Source: Flavobacteriales bacterium
Lineage (GTDB): Bacteria > Bacteroidota > Bacteroidia > Flavobacteriales_G > Salibacteraceae
Reading direction: 5' to 3'
DNA: 64,000 nucleotides
NCBI GenBank assembly: GCA_018660685.1
Contig: JABJJW010000024.1
Location: 124,001-188,000, forward strand
Part shown: piece by piece, positions 8,748-18,985 of the stretch
Position numbering within the stretch: position 1 is the stretch's first letter
Layout: each line of letters starts with the position of its first letter
The notes under the pieces: model-generated
Database searches by the model: none
Seen by the model: the letters and a program-made list of their open reading frames with translations, nothing else
What the model was told of the DNA's origin: nothing
Position numbers and translations under genes: made by a program

Positions 8748-10790
8748 GTGAAGCGAATGAGATACCTGAAGGGAGCGCTAGGAACATTGTGTTTTCTGAT
8801 TATCACCACTTGTGCAATAGCACAAAAGGACTATACTGAAGAAGCAGATTTAATCTACAAGGCTCAAACTTTTCATGCGGCATTAGATGCTTATAAGAAA
8901 GCCTATGCCAAAGAGAAAAAGCAAAGTGAGAAAGCACGAATTCTATATCAAATAGGAGAGTGCTACCGTCTAATGCAAAACGGAAGTCAAGCAGAAGTTT
9001 GGTATGGAAAGGCGGAAGCTGCTGAACACAGTGATCCGATGATGGCTGTGAGAATTGGAGACATCCTGAGAAAGCAGGGCCGTTATGAAGAAGCCATAGC
9101 CAAGTATCGAATTGCCCTCAATGAATCCGGAGAGGCCAAAATGTGGGCTGAAAAGGGTGTTCAGGCATGCGAGAAAGCAGTTTCATGGCAAAAGAATCCA
9201 TCAAGATATGTGGTAAGGAATGAGGTTCAGTTGAATACGAAATTCTATGATTTCTCTCCATTCTTTGCTGATAAGAAGCTCACAAGCTTGATTTTCACTT
9301 CATCGAGACCCGGTGCGGCTGGAAATGCCATCGATGACATCTATGGTGAGAGTTTTAGCGACCTCTACAAAACCGAGCGCGACAATAAAGGAAAGTGGAG
9401 CACTTCAGTCCCAATGCCCGAAATCATCAACTCTGACGCAAATGAAGGAGCTGCGTACTTGGATAAGAAGTTCAGCAATATCTATTTTACTAGATGTGGC
9501 TACAATACAAAGAAGGCTTTTGGTTGTCAGATATATACTGCACGAAGCCAAGGTCAAAACTGGGCTGACCCAGAGCTTTTAGATTTTGGAATTGATGATA
9601 CGACAGTAGCAGGACACCCTGTTGCGCTGGATGATGACCTCGTCTTATATGTTTCTGATCAAATGGGTGGCCTCGGAGGAAAAGACCTTTGGTACATCCG
9701 CTATGAAAAGAAAACGAAGATGTGGGGACCACCCGTCAACTTAGGATCCACTATTAATACTCTTGGGGATGAGATGTTCCCATACATCCACGAAAATGGA
9801 AGTCTCTATTTCGCCTCTAACGGACATGTTGGAATGGGTGGATTGGATGTTTTCAAGTCTGAGATGAAGGGGGAAGAAGTGGAAGATATGAAGTGGGGAG
9901 CTCCTCAAAACTTAGGTGCACCATTGAATTCTTCTGGAAACGATTTTGGAATAATCTTCGAAAAAGGCGAGGATCGAGGATTTATCTCTTCAGATAGAGT
10001 TGGAGGAAAAGGTGGAGATGATATTTACAGTTTCATGAAGCCACCTTTGATCTTCAAGCTTGAGGGTACAGTGACAGACGTTGATACGAAAGAGCCTCTT
10101 GGTAATGTAACTGTGAAACTACTGGGAACTGATGGTGCAGTTGGTGAAATCCTAACAGACGGAACCGGTCACTATGAGTTTGAGATGAGAGAGAATGAGG
10201 AACGCTACATTCTTGAAAACACATCGTACACGGTAGAAGTATCTGCTATCGAGCCGCCAGCTTCAAATGGACATAAGTACCTAGGGGCAAACGGACAAGA
10301 AACAACCGTCGGACTTACCGAGTCAACGGCCTTCATTAAAGACTTCCAATTATTGTGTGCTGATTGCGATAAAGAAATTAAGATGCCATTGGTTCTTTAT
10401 GATTTAGGAAAGTGGGATCTACAGGTCAACGATAAGGTTAATTCAAAAGACTCTTTGGAGTATCTGTTCAATATCCTGACAGAGAACCAGACCATTATTA
10501 TTGAGCTTGCAGCACATACGGATACAAGAGGTACAGACAAAGCAAATCAAGTTCTATCTCAGAAACGAGCTGAAACTTGTGTAAACTATCTTATTGAAAG
10601 AGAAATAGATCCTGAGAGAATGGTTCCTGTAGGATACGGTGAATCCCGTCCAATTGTGACTGACGCACAGGTTGCGGCCCTTCCTTCGAATGAAGAACGA
10701 GAAGCGGCTCACCAGAAGAACCGTCGTACGGTCTTCCAGGTCTTGAGTTTCGACTACGTGCCTAAGGAGCCTCAGGAAGGCGCTAATTAG
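8748..10790 (+). CDS. PorE-like OmpA-family protein (TPR, beta-propeller, CRD, OmpA-C)
   Basis: A 680-residue envelope protein with a signal peptide ending near 'TCAIAQ'. It has TPR-like helical repeats (about 30-155: 'KARILYQIGECYRLMQNGSQ', 'GRYEEAIAKYRIAL'), PD40/WD40-type propeller repeats (about 170-435: 'LIFTSSRPG', 'YFTRCGY', 'LYVSDQMGGLGGKDLWY', 'FASNGHVGMGGLDVF', 'GFISSDRVGGKGGDDIY'), a carboxypeptidase-regulatory-like domain (about 440-535) and a peptidoglycan-binding OmpA domain ('LAAHTDTRGTDKANQ', 'GYGESRPI'). This domain order and length match PorE of the type IX secretion system, which ties the machine to peptidoglycan. Bacteroidota carry several paralogs with this architecture, so the role is likely but not proven. 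A lipobox is not clear. Confidence 0.7.
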   Translation: MKRMRYLKGALGTLCFLIITTCAIAQKDYTEEADLIYKAQTFHAALDAYKKAYAKEKKQSEKARILYQIGECYRLMQNGSQAEVWYGKAEAAEHSDPMMAVRIGDILRKQGRYEEAIAKYRIALNESGEAKMWAEKGVQACEKAVSWQKNPSRYVVRNEVQLNTKFYDFSPFFADKKLTSLIFTSSRPGAAGNAIDDIYGESFSDLYKTERDNKGKWSTSVPMPEIINSDANEGAAYLDKKFSNIYFTRCGYNTKKAFGCQIYTARSQGQNWADPELLDFGIDDTTVAGHPVALDDDLVLYVSDQMGGLGGKDLWYIRYEKKTKMWGPPVNLGSTINTLGDEMFPYIHENGSLYFASNGHVGMGGLDVFKSEMKGEEVEDMKWGAPQNLGAPLNSSGNDFGIIFEKGEDRGFISSDRVGGKGGDDIYSFMKPPLIFKLEGTVTDVDTKEPLGNVTVKLLGTDGAVGEILTDGTGHYEFEMRENEERYILENTSYTVEVSAIEPPASNGHKYLGANGQETTVGLTESTAFIKDFQLLCADCDKEIKMPLVLYDLGKWDLQVNDKVNSKDSLEYLFNILTENQTIIIELAAHTDTRGTDKANQVLSQKRAETCVNYLIEREIDPERMVPVGYGESRPIVTDAQVAALPSNEEREAAHQKNRRTVFQVLSFDYVPKEPQEGAN

Positions 10791-10807
10791 ATTAATAACA
10801 TAGATTA

Positions 10808-10843
10808 AACCGTATGATCGCCTGTCGTTCATACGGTTTTTTA
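10808..10843 (+). terminator. Rho-independent terminator after the porE-like gene
   Basis: AACCGTATGA (10808-10817) pairs perfectly with TCATACGGTT (10829-10838), followed by T. The T tract runs directly into the -7-like box of purM. Confidence 0.88.
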
Positions 10844-10848
10844 TTTTG
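10841..10848 (+). promoter_or_regulatory. Possible -7 box for purM, overlapping the terminator T tract
   Basis: TTATTTTG (a one-base-short variant of TAnnTTTG) is followed by CACCC and the purM ATG, leaving only 5 nt. If it is used, the purM mRNA is leaderless. The box overlaps the T tract of the previous terminator. Confidence 0.35.
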
Positions 10849-10853
10849 CACCC

Positions 10854-12035
10854 ATGGAAGTAAGTGATAAGTACTCAGCGAGAGGAGTGTCTGCAGGTAA
10901 GGCTGATGTACATGAGGCGATTAAGAACATCGACAAAGGCCTATTCCCAACTGCCTTTTGCAAGGTCATTCCTGATGTGCTTTCGGGAGATGATTCAAAG
11001 TGTCTCATCATGCACGCAGATGGGGCTGGAACAAAGTCCAGCCTTGCTTATGCCTATTGGAAAGAAACCGGAGATCTAGACGTATGGAAAGGCATCGCAC
11101 AAGATGCGGTGGTAATGAATACAGACGACTTGTTGTGTGTTGGAGCCACAGGACCGATCGCTCTCTCTTCTACAATTGGAAGGAATAAAAAGGAGATCCC
11201 TGGAGAAGTCATCAAGGCCATCATCGAAGGAACCGAGGAGTTGCTTCAAAATTTGCGCGATCATGGATTTGACATTTTTTCAACGGGAGGCGAAACCGCG
11301 GACGTTGGTGATTTAGTGCGGTCGATCATTGTTGACAGTACTGTTTCTGCGGTAATGAATCGTTCAGATGTCATTGACAATAAGAATATAAAGCCTGGAG
11401 ATGCAATTGTCGGTCTGGCATCTTTTGGACAAGCCAACTACGAGAATTTTTGGAACGCAGGAATGGGGAGCAATGGATTGACTTCTGCTCGGCACGACTT
11501 GTTCAACAAGGAAGTTGCTCGAAAATATCCTGAAAGTTTTGAGTCTTCATTATCTGATGATTTAGCCTACACGGGACCATATTTCCTGACAGATTCTATT
11601 GAAGGTGTGCCCGTTGACGCCGGGAAAATGGTACTGTCTCCAACAAGAACATATGCCCCAGTAATGATGAAGATTTTTGAAGAGATGAGGGCAGAGATTA
11701 ACGGAATGATCCATTGTTCAGGTGGTGGTCAAACGAAGATTCTTCACTTTCTGCAAAATGGTCGGGTCGTGAAAGACAGTCTTTTTGAAACACCAAAACT
11801 CTTTTCATTGATTCAAGAACACTCGAAAACAGCTTGGAAGGAAATGTATCAGGTCTTTAATATGGGACATCGATTGGAGCTTTATTTGCCTGAAGAAAGA
11901 GCCCAAGAAGTAATGGACATCAGTACTTCCTTTGGTGTGGACGCCAAGATAATTGGACGAGTGGAGGAATCTACTTCACCTGAGCTCGTGATTTCTCAAA
12001 ACGGAAATGACCTCCATTATTCGAAGAACGCATGA
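10854..12035 (+). CDS. purM: Phosphoribosylformylglycinamidine cyclo-ligase (AIR synthetase)
   Basis: Fifth step of purine synthesis: ATP-dependent closure of FGAM to aminoimidazole ribotide in the cytosol. The 393-residue protein starts with the family N-terminus '[17 protein letters not shown]'. It contains '[13 protein letters not shown]' (about 52-65), '[11 protein letters not shown]' (about 91-101), '[12 protein letters not shown]' (about 143-154) and '[15 protein letters not shown]'. It is longer than enterobacterial PurM and matches the form found in Bacteroidota next to prfA and pyrF. Its stop overlaps the prfA start (ATGA). It heads an overlapping six-gene operon. An AIR-synthase-related paralog of different substrate cannot be fully excluded. 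Confidence 0.85.
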   Translation: MEVSDKYSARGVSAGKADVHEAIKNIDKGLFPTAFCKVIPDVLSGDDSKCLIMHADGAGTKSSLAYAYWKETGDLDVWKGIAQDAVVMNTDDLLCVGATGPIALSSTIGRNKKEIPGEVIKAIIEGTEELLQNLRDHGFDIFSTGGETADVGDLVRSIIVDSTVSAVMNRSDVIDNKNIKPGDAIVGLASFGQANYENFWNAGMGSNGLTSARHDLFNKEVARKYPESFESSLSDDLAYTGPYFLTDSIEGVPVDAGKMVLSPTRTYAPVMMKIFEEMRAEINGMIHCSGGGQTKILHFLQNGRVVKDSLFETPKLFSLIQEHSKTAWKEMYQVFNMGHRLELYLPEERAQEVMDISTSFGVDAKIIGRVEESTSPELVISQNGNDLHYSKNA

Positions 12036-13114
12036 GTGATTTACTCGGAAAACTAGCATCGATTAAAGAGCGGCATGAAGCTGTTGCTCTCAAGCTGAGC
12101 GATCCTGAGATCATTGCGGATATGAAGAAGTATGTGAAGCTCAACCGCGAATACAGCGAATTGGAGTCGCTCGTGAAAATTCACAAGCAGTATTCGGACA
12201 TGTTGGATAATCTAGCAAGCGCTAAAGAAATTCTTCAAACGGAATCCGATCCGGAAATGAAAGAAATGGCCAAGGAGGAATTGAACGAACTTGAAGCCGC
12301 TATTCCTGCATTAGAAGATGATATCAAGATCATGCTCATCCCAAAAGATCCAGAGGATGTCAAAAATGTAATGCTCGAGATTCGTTCAGGAACGGGAGGC
12401 GATGAAGCGAGTCTATTTGCTGGAGATCTTTATCGAATGTATTCCCGTTATCTGGAGAAAATGGGTTGGAAAGCGGAAGTCGTAGATGTGACTGAGGGCT
12501 CGGTCGGTGGTTATAAAGAGGTTATTCTGAAAGTGTCCGGTCAAGAGGTCTATGGTACACTAAAATATGAAGCTGGGGTTCATCGCGTTCAGCGCGTCCC
12601 TGATACGGAAACCCAAGGTCGAGTTCACACTTCTGCTGCCACGGTCGCAGTTTTACCCGAAGCGGACGAAGTTGATGTCACAATCAACCCAGCTGATTTG
12701 GAATTTCAAACGGCGCGATCAAGCGGCGCCGGAGGTCAGAATGTGAACAAGGTGGAGACAAAAGTCCAGCTGACCCATAAGCCAACGGGTATTATGATCA
12801 CATGTCAGGCTTCAAGATCGCAATTGCAAAACCGGGAGACGGCGATGGAAATGTTGCGGAACCGGCTTTATGACATGGAATTAGCAAAGAAATTGGAAGC
12901 GGAATCAAGCAAAAGGAAATCCATGGTCTCTACCGGAGATCGAAGCGCCAAAATCAGAACGTATAACTTTCCGCAGGGCAGAATGACGGACCATCGAATT
13001 GGGTTAACGCTTTACAACCTTGATCAAGTGATGAATGGAGACATTCAGAAGATCATCGATGAATTGAGGATAGCAGAGAACACGGAAAAACTAAAAGCAG
13101 GAGAAGCGGCATAA
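12032..13114 (+). CDS. prfA: Peptide chain release factor 1
   Basis: RF1 recognises UAA and UAG and triggers peptide release on the ribosome. The 360-residue protein has the catalytic GGQ in '[18 protein letters not shown]' (about 231) and the RF1 domain-2 region '[23 protein letters not shown]'. The C-terminal '[16 protein letters not shown]' is also conserved. No frameshift is present, unlike RF2 genes of many bacteria. It overlaps purM by 4 nt and shares one base with pyrF (TAATG), so translation is coupled. An intact RF1 is relevant to the in-frame TAA codons reported elsewhere in this window. Confidence 0.96.
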   Translation: MSDLLGKLASIKERHEAVALKLSDPEIIADMKKYVKLNREYSELESLVKIHKQYSDMLDNLASAKEILQTESDPEMKEMAKEELNELEAAIPALEDDIKIMLIPKDPEDVKNVMLEIRSGTGGDEASLFAGDLYRMYSRYLEKMGWKAEVVDVTEGSVGGYKEVILKVSGQEVYGTLKYEAGVHRVQRVPDTETQGRVHTSAATVAVLPEADEVDVTINPADLEFQTARSSGAGGQNVNKVETKVQLTHKPTGIMITCQASRSQLQNRETAMEMLRNRLYDMELAKKLEAESSKRKSMVSTGDRSAKIRTYNFPQGRMTDHRIGLTLYNLDQVMNGDIQKIIDELRIAENTEKLKAGEAA

Positions 13115-13920
13115 TGAATAGGACGGAACTAGTTGAACTGATCAAAAGGAAGCAATCATTCTTGTGCGTCGGCTTGGATACGGATCCTGCGAAATTGCCG
13201 AATGTGGTCAAGGGTGCGGAGAACCCTGTTTTAGAGTTCAATCGGTCTATCATTGAGTCTACCTTGCAATTTACCGTGTGTTACAAGCTCAATATTGCCT
13301 TTTACGAATCAATGGGTGAAGTAGGCTGGAAGACGTTACGCGAAACGATCAAGCTAATTCCAAAAGGAGAAGCACTCATAATTGCAGATGCAAAGCGAGG
13401 TGATATCGGAAACACCGCGACCCAATACGCGCGCGCATTTTTTGAAGACCTAAACTGTGATGCTATTACCATAAACCCGTACATGGGCAAGGACTCTGTG
13501 ACTCCATTTCTCGACTATGAGAATAAATGGAGCATTGTTTTGGGATTGACCTCCAATCCAGGTGCTCAGGATATTGAGTTACTCAAACTTGACGATGGGC
13601 GAATGGTCTTCGAGGCTGCTATTGAGAATATCGCGGCTTATGGCTCCAGTGATAACATGATGTTTGTGGTTGGTGCCACTAAAGCTGACTATTTTGAGAA
13701 AGTGCGGAACGTCGCCCCTGATCACTTCTTGCTTATCCCAGGAGTAGGCGCGCAAGGAGGGGCATTAGAAGATTTGAGATCATTACTCACATCAGATGTT
13801 GGCATCCTTGTTAACTCATCAAGAGGAATCATCTATGCTTCTTCCGCGGAAGATTACGCGACTGCAGCCGCAAGAGAAGCTCAGAAACTACAAGTCGCAA
13901 TGAGCGAAATGCTCAGATGA
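13114..13920 (+). CDS. pyrF: Orotidine 5'-phosphate decarboxylase
   Basis: Final step of UMP synthesis: decarboxylation of OMP to UMP, cytosolic. The 268-residue TIM-barrel protein belongs to the longer subfamily 2. It has 'FLCVGLDTDPAKLP' at the N-terminus, the catalytic 'ADAKRGDIGNTATQYA' (D-K-D array, about 90-105), and phosphate-binding 'LIPGVGAQGG' and 'NSSRGIIYA' near the C-terminus. It overlaps prfA by 1 nt and the next gene by 4 nt (ATGA). No oddities. Confidence 0.94.
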   Translation: MNRTELVELIKRKQSFLCVGLDTDPAKLPNVVKGAENPVLEFNRSIIESTLQFTVCYKLNIAFYESMGEVGWKTLRETIKLIPKGEALIIADAKRGDIGNTATQYARAFFEDLNCDAITINPYMGKDSVTPFLDYENKWSIVLGLTSNPGAQDIELLKLDDGRMVFEAAIENIAAYGSSDNMMFVVGATKADYFEKVRNVAPDHFLLIPGVGAQGGALEDLRSLLTSDVGILVNSSRGIIYASSAEDYATAAAREAQKLQVAMSEMLR

Positions 13921-15182
13921 AAGAGGAAATCCTTCACCTAGTGTGGGATTCCGGGCTCTTTTCACCAAAGGAACTTCAGACCGTTGATGGTCACCCAATG
14001 TCAATTTTGGATAGAGGCGAACTAAATCGCGGAAGTGGTCCTGATTTTTCTGCTGCGCGTATTGAACTTGATTCAATCGAGTGGGCTGGAGCTGTTGAGA
14101 TTCACCACCGATCAAGCGACTGGAATAGGCATAATCATTCGAAAGATTCGCTCTACAACAGCGTTATTCTCCATGTAGTATATGAGCATGATGTTGATAT
14201 TAGGAATGGGAATGGTGAGTTCATTCCGACGTTCGAATTGAAAGGACGAATCCCCAAAGAAGTGTTTCAGCGCTACGAACAATTGTCTATTCAGAGAGCC
14301 ACCATTCCATGCAGTTCTTTCCAATCAGCCATTGAATCGAAATTGTGGTCTTTAACCATGGATGAAATGATAATCCAGAGGTTAGAAAGGAAAGGAAGTG
14401 AAATATCTCTGCTGCACAAGGTTAATGCTGGTGATTGGTCACAGACTTACTATGCTCTTACGCTGGGGTTTTTGGGCCAGAACATGAATAAGCTTCCGAT
14501 GCTCGAATTGGCCAGAAAGATTCCGGCCAAAATTGTATTGAAGCATCTTGATGAGCAACGATCACTCGAGGCTCTTCTTTTGGGTGTTGCTGGCTACTTA
14601 GATGACACTAACGATGAATATGCACTGGAGCTTCGGTCAACGTATTTGCATTTCAAAAATCTTTATGATCTCGATGAAGTCGTTCAAAAGTGGAAGACAG
14701 GGAGAGTGAGACCTGAAAACACTCCGTTAAGAAGAATCATTCAATTTTCGACCATCTTACCTAAACTAAACGAAGCATGGGATGCGCTGATTCTTGGTGA
14801 GCCATTGAATTGGGCGAGCTTCGTTCCATCTGCCAGTTCTTATTGGCAATCCCACTATGCCTTTTCTGTTCCGAGTAAGAGAAAACTAGAATTGAAATTA
14901 TCCAAGGAATTGGACACACTTTTACAAATTAACGTGCATGTTCCTCTTTTGTACTACTACGGTTCATCGGTAGGTTCAGGGGACTTGCTAAGGAGGTCCA
15001 TTGCTCTTTTAAGGGACTTGAAGCCGGAGTCAAATCGCTATAGTCGTATGTGGGTGAAACAAGGTCGCAAGGCGAGCACGGCAGCCGATTCTCAAGCTAT
15101 GCTAGAGCTGTACACCCAGCTATGTTCATCAAAAAAATGCTTAAATTGCAGCATTGGGAAATCGATCCTAACTAGAACATGA
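13917..15182 (+). CDS. DUF2851 family protein
   Basis: A 421-residue protein of unknown function. The N-terminus 'LHLVWDSGLFSPKELQTVDG' followed by 'LNRGSGPDFSAARIELD', 'GAVEIHHRSSDWNRHNH' and 'NSVILHVVYEHD' is the recognisable DUF2851 pattern of Bacteroidota. The conserved E, H, D and W residues in that block look like an active or metal site, but this is inference. The C-terminus has a Cys cluster, 'LCSSKKCLNC'. There is no signal peptide or TM, so it is probably cytosolic. It overlaps pyrF and the PspC gene by ATGA on each side, so it is translated with them. Confidence 0.8.
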   Translation: MKEEILHLVWDSGLFSPKELQTVDGHPMSILDRGELNRGSGPDFSAARIELDSIEWAGAVEIHHRSSDWNRHNHSKDSLYNSVILHVVYEHDVDIRNGNGEFIPTFELKGRIPKEVFQRYEQLSIQRATIPCSSFQSAIESKLWSLTMDEMIIQRLERKGSEISLLHKVNAGDWSQTYYALTLGFLGQNMNKLPMLELARKIPAKIVLKHLDEQRSLEALLLGVAGYLDDTNDEYALELRSTYLHFKNLYDLDEVVQKWKTGRVRPENTPLRRIIQFSTILPKLNEAWDALILGEPLNWASFVPSASSYWQSHYAFSVPSKRKLELKLSKELDTLLQINVHVPLLYYYGSSVGSGDLLRRSIALLRDLKPESNRYSRMWVKQGRKASTAADSQAMLELYTQLCSSKKCLNCSIGKSILTRT

Positions 15183-15400
15183 TAAAAGCGATTCAATCAC
15201 TTATTGAAAAGCAAGCGTTTGGAGTTTGCGAATGGCTTGGAGAGAAATGGGGTATCAAATCATCCAGAATTCGCATCTACTTTATCTATGCTTCGTTCCT
15301 CACGTTTGGCTCTCCGATAATTCTCTACTTCGTTCTCTTATTTTGGATAGAGCATATTGATTTGCTTAAGTCCAAGCGTCCTACCATTTGGGATTTTTAA
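15179..15400 (+). CDS. PspC-domain small membrane protein
   Basis: A 73-residue protein with a single PspC domain: a short N-terminal segment 'FGVCEWLGEKWGI', then 'RIRIYFIYASFLTFGSPIILYFVLLFWIE', a hydrophobic stretch long enough for one or two membrane passes. PspC proteins are linked to envelope stress, but this stand-alone form following DUF2851 has no assigned role. The start overlaps the DUF2851 stop (ATGA). The C-terminus is short and basic. Confidence 0.78.
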   Translation: MIKAIQSLIEKQAFGVCEWLGEKWGIKSSRIRIYFIYASFLTFGSPIILYFVLLFWIEHIDLLKSKRPTIWDF

Positions 15401-15417
15401 TCGACTAAATATTATCG

Positions 15418-16449
15418 ATGAGATTCCTCCTCAATTTCAGTTATTTCCGAGAGCTCTATTATGCATTTGGCTTTTTGGCTGGGGTTCTTCTTTTAGGAAC
15501 TTTAGGCTTCGTTTATATCGAAGATTTCACTTGGATGGATGCCTTCTATATGACGGTGATCACGGTTTCCACTGTGGGTTTCGGTGAAGTGCATAATCTG
15601 GGGCCGGAGGGCAAATTATTTACTTCCTTCCTGATAATTACCACGTTCGGCACTCTCGCTTATGCCATAAGCTCAATTACCCGATATTTGGTTTCAGGTG
15701 AATACAAAGTCTATCTTAAAAACTATCGAGTTTTGACTGAATTGAAGAGCTTGTCAGACCATGTTGTAGTATGCGGGTATGGAAGGAATGGTCGCCAAGC
15801 GGTTAAGACGCTGAGGGCGTATCACCAAGATTTCGTCATCATTGAAAACGATCCTGATTTGGTACAGAGGATACGAGAAAGTTCAGAACACACCATTGTG
15901 CTCCCGGGTGACGCGACGGATGATTCGATTATGCAGCAAGCAGGAATCGAAAAAGCAAAAGCGCTGATTACAACGCTTCCGAGTGACGCAGATAACTTGT
16001 TCGTAGTACTGACGGCACGGGATGTCAACTCTACGCTGAATATCATCTCACGTGCATCTGATGATCGAAGTGAGCACAAGCTTAAAATAGCTGGAGCTAA
16101 CAACGTCATACTGCCAGACAAAGTCGGAGGTTCCCACATGGGTACTTTGGTCACGACCCCTGACTTGATGGAATTCTTGGATCATATTTCCGTCATGGGT
16201 GAGGATGATTCTACACTTGTTGAGATCAGGTTTCAGAACTTACCGGCAGATTTTGAGCATAAATCCATCATGGAATTGGAAAATCGCTATCACACTGGTT
16301 CTCGGATCATTGGTTTTAAAACTCCCGAGAATGAGATTATTGTGAACCCCTCACCAGAAAGAGAGTTAGTCCCAGAATCCAAGTTGTTTGTACTTGGTAA
16401 CCCAGATCAAATCAAAAAGCTTAAGAGCGTTTTACATATAGATGAGTAG
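15418..16449 (+). CDS. Two-TM potassium channel with RCK (TrkA-N/TrkA-C) domain
   Basis: A 343-residue channel subunit expected to form tetramers in the inner membrane. TM1 is at about 13-30. The pore helix and filter are in '[16 protein letters not shown]' (TVGFGE, a TVGYG variant), followed by TM2 (about 62-85). The cytosolic RCK part begins with the Rossmann motif '[12 protein letters not shown]' (about 115) and the acidic strand end '[10 protein letters not shown]'. A TrkA-C-like region follows ('[15 protein letters not shown]', '[15 protein letters not shown]'). It is 17 nt downstream of the PspC gene and likely ends that operon. The gating ligand is unknown; K+ selectivity is inferred from the filter. 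Confidence 0.88.
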   Translation: MRFLLNFSYFRELYYAFGFLAGVLLLGTLGFVYIEDFTWMDAFYMTVITVSTVGFGEVHNLGPEGKLFTSFLIITTFGTLAYAISSITRYLVSGEYKVYLKNYRVLTELKSLSDHVVVCGYGRNGRQAVKTLRAYHQDFVIIENDPDLVQRIRESSEHTIVLPGDATDDSIMQQAGIEKAKALITTLPSDADNLFVVLTARDVNSTLNIISRASDDRSEHKLKIAGANNVILPDKVGGSHMGTLVTTPDLMEFLDHISVMGEDDSTLVEIRFQNLPADFEHKSIMELENRYHTGSRIIGFKTPENEIIVNPSPERELVPESKLFVLGNPDQIKKLKSVLHIDE

Positions 16450-16487
16450 CTCGTCACTTCCACGCTCAAGTGGAGTGCTTTGATTTC

Positions 16488-16495
16488 TATATTTG
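16488..16495 (+). promoter_or_regulatory. -7 box TAtaTTTG for the AGCS transporter operon
   Basis: TATATTTG lies inside the ORF-track extension but 22 nt before ATG 16518, arguing that translation starts at 16518 and not at 16470. Confidence 0.5.
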
Positions 16496-16517
16496 GCTCC
16501 AACCGAAAACCAATTTC

Positions 16518-18062
16518 ATGCGATTCATCAAGCAACTAGCCGCTTTTCTTACTTTTTCTTTAATTGGATTTAGTTCTTGGGCCCAAGAACCAGGGTCAAT
16601 TGATGAGACGATCAATGGAATTATGCAGCCAGTCACTGACTTTCTCAAAGGAATAATTTTCTTCACTGTCCCCATTGGCGAGCTTAACGTCCCCTTTGTT
16701 TTAATCTGGCTGATTATTGGTGCAGTATTTTTCACGATCTATATGGGTTTCGTAAATGTCACCGCCTTCAAGCACGCCATTGATGTTGTTCGCGGCGTAT
16801 ATGACAATCCGAATGATAAAGGAGAGGTGTCGCACTTCCAGGCTCTTACAGCAGCACTGTCAGGTACTGTTGGAGTTGGAAATATTGCCGGGGTTGCAAT
16901 CGCGGTATCACTCGGTGGCCCTGGAGCGACATTTTGGATGATTCTCGCTGGACTCTTTGGCATGTCGTCTAAGTTCGTCGAGTGTACACTGGGAGTCAAA
17001 TACCGAAACGAATATGATGATGGAAGCGTTTCGGGTGGACCGATGTATTACCTAAGTAAAGGATTGGCTAAAAAGGGATTTGGGAATCTTGGAAAGCTTC
17101 TCGCGGTATTATTTGCCATTGCTTGCATTGGTGGTTCCCTCGGAGGAGGAAACATGGTCCAGATCAATCAAGCAACGCAACAGCTGATTGATGTAACTGG
17201 CGGACAAGCCAGCATGTTCTATGGTCATGGTTGGATATTCGGACTTGCGATGGCCGTGGTTGTCGGAGCGATTATCATAGGAGGCATTAAAAGCATTGCT
17301 CGAGTGACGGACAAAATTGTTCCGCTTATGGTAACCATTTATGTAGGAGCAGCGCTCGTGGTTCTGGCGGTCAATTTTGCTGAGCTTCCGCACGCCATCG
17401 CCCAGATATTTGGTGGAGCATTTACTCCTGACGGAATGTACGGTGGTATAGTGGGAGTTTTGATTGTTGGATTTCAACGCGCAGCATTTTCGAACGAAGC
17501 AGGAATTGGATCCGCTTCTATTGCACACGCTGCCGCTCGGACGGAGGAACCAATTAGTGAAGGAATCGTTGCCTTGTTGGAACCATTCATTGACACCGTT
17601 GTGATTTGTACTATGACCGCCTTGGTTATCGTCGTGACCGGGTACGGTTCATTTGGCCAAGAAGAAGCGATGAATTCTGCTCAAACGGTTGGCGGAATTT
17701 CATTAACGTCTTCGGCCTTTGAGGAGGTCCTAAGTTGGTTCCCGATTGTTCTATCGGTTGCTGTAATACTATTCGCACTTTCGACCATGATCTCATGGTC
17801 ATACTATGGAGTCAAAGCATGGACGTACCTCTTCGGAGAATCCAAAACATCTAAATACACCTATAAAATTATCTTCTGCATATTCATCGTGATCGGATCG
17901 GGAATGAGTTTGGGATCCGTATTCACCTTTGGAGATGTGATGATATTTGCGATGTGTTTTCCGAACGTAGCTGGCCTTTACTTCCTCGCTCCAGAAATTC
18001 GAAGTGACCTCAAGTCATACATGGCTCGCATCAAATCTGGAGAAATCCAAGCCTACAAATAA
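16518..18062 (+). CDS. Alanine/glycine:cation symporter (AGCS family)
   Basis: An inner-membrane sodium:amino-acid symporter of about 514 residues. Family signatures are '[15 protein letters not shown]' in the N-terminal third, '[12 protein letters not shown]', and '[18 protein letters not shown]' with the conserved polar residues of the translocation path. About ten to eleven TM segments are visible. The N-terminus, '[27 protein letters not shown]', resembles a cleavable Sec signal preceding a short periplasmic stretch. The start is ATG 16518, supported by the promoter box. It is followed after 8 nt by the helix-hairpin-helix gene. Substrate (Ala, Gly or related) is inferred from the family. 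Confidence 0.92.
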   Translation: MRFIKQLAAFLTFSLIGFSSWAQEPGSIDETINGIMQPVTDFLKGIIFFTVPIGELNVPFVLIWLIIGAVFFTIYMGFVNVTAFKHAIDVVRGVYDNPNDKGEVSHFQALTAALSGTVGVGNIAGVAIAVSLGGPGATFWMILAGLFGMSSKFVECTLGVKYRNEYDDGSVSGGPMYYLSKGLAKKGFGNLGKLLAVLFAIACIGGSLGGGNMVQINQATQQLIDVTGGQASMFYGHGWIFGLAMAVVVGAIIIGGIKSIARVTDKIVPLMVTIYVGAALVVLAVNFAELPHAIAQIFGGAFTPDGMYGGIVGVLIVGFQRAAFSNEAGIGSASIAHAAARTEEPISEGIVALLEPFIDTVVICTMTALVIVVTGYGSFGQEEAMNSAQTVGGISLTSSAFEEVLSWFPIVLSVAVILFALSTMISWSYYGVKAWTYLFGESKTSKYTYKIIFCIFIVIGSGMSLGSVFTFGDVMIFAMCFPNVAGLYFLAPEIRSDLKSYMARIKSGEIQAYK

Positions 18063-18070
18063 GCCCTGAA

Positions 18071-18985
18071 ATGGGCTTCAGACGATTCATCAAGGAATAC
18101 TTAAGGCTAAATAAAAGAGAAGCCCGAGGCGCTTTCATCCTCCTTTTTATACTTCTTACGCTTGCAGCGATTAATTTCTATGTAAGGCAGCAGCCTGAAG
18201 AACCGATGATCCTTTCTGCCGAAGAACAGGCCATGGTAGATGAAATGAATTCTAAGATTCAAAAGGTATCGTCTAATAATAAATCTGATTCAGTTAGGGA
18301 AAGCGTACCGTTGCCCAGAGTGCCGTCAATTTTTCCGTTTAACCCGAATACAATAACCATTGCGGAGTTAGAAGGCTTTGAATTGAATTCCAGTATTGCT
18401 AAAAGGGTCATTAAGTACAGATCAAAAGGAGGGGAATTCAAAACGGCTACTGACTTGTCCAAAATTTACGGGATGGATTCAAATTGGTTGGCTCAAGCAA
18501 TTCCCTACGTTGAAATAGAAGAACAAAAGGAACTTGATCAGGTTGATAAGGCCATTAATTCGCCAATTCGAAAAACTGCCATCGTGCATATCCTTGAACT
18601 CAACTCGGCAGATTCTGCCAGCCTTGATGCGCTTCCTGGAATTGGCCCGTTTTATTGCCGACAGATTATTAAAACGAGAGAAGCTTTGGGCGGTTATGTT
18701 TCTTTAGGTCAGCTGAATGAGGTTTATAGAATTCGGCCTGAGACAATTGAAAGCCTGAGAGGTCGCGTTGAAATTGATACCAGTCTCGTAAGAAAGATTA
18801 ATCTTAATGCTTGTAAAGTTCAAGACTTGGCTTCTCATCCATACCTGTCCTGGAAAGAGTCTAAGATTATTTGTGCTTGGCGAGAGCAACACGGAAGTTT
18901 CGACCGCAAATCGAGAATCAAGGAGACGGATGTGATTTCGGATTCAACTTATAATTTAATTGCGCCATATCTAACGCTGAAATGA
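18071..18985 (+). CDS. Membrane-anchored helix-hairpin-helix (ComEA-like) protein
   Basis: A 304-residue protein with a basic N-terminus, one TM (about 20-37, 'GAFILLFILLTLAAINFYV'), a spacer, and three helix-hairpin-helix units: 'NPNTITIAELEGFELNSSIA' (about 95), 'LNSADSASLDALPGIGPFYC' (about 177) and 'INLNACKVQDLASHPYLS' (about 243). HhH units of this ComEA/T2SK type bind DNA in competence proteins; a DNA-uptake role here is possible but unproven. The ATG sits in the loop of a small AAGCCC/GGGCTT hairpin (18061-18078) that also spans the upstream stop. It overlaps apt by ATGA. Confidence 0.8.
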   Translation: MGFRRFIKEYLRLNKREARGAFILLFILLTLAAINFYVRQQPEEPMILSAEEQAMVDEMNSKIQKVSSNNKSDSVRESVPLPRVPSIFPFNPNTITIAELEGFELNSSIAKRVIKYRSKGGEFKTATDLSKIYGMDSNWLAQAIPYVEIEEQKELDQVDKAINSPIRKTAIVHILELNSADSASLDALPGIGPFYCRQIIKTREALGGYVSLGQLNEVYRIRPETIESLRGRVEIDTSLVRKINLNACKVQDLASHPYLSWKESKIICAWREQHGSFDRKSRIKETDVISDSTYNLIAPYLTLK

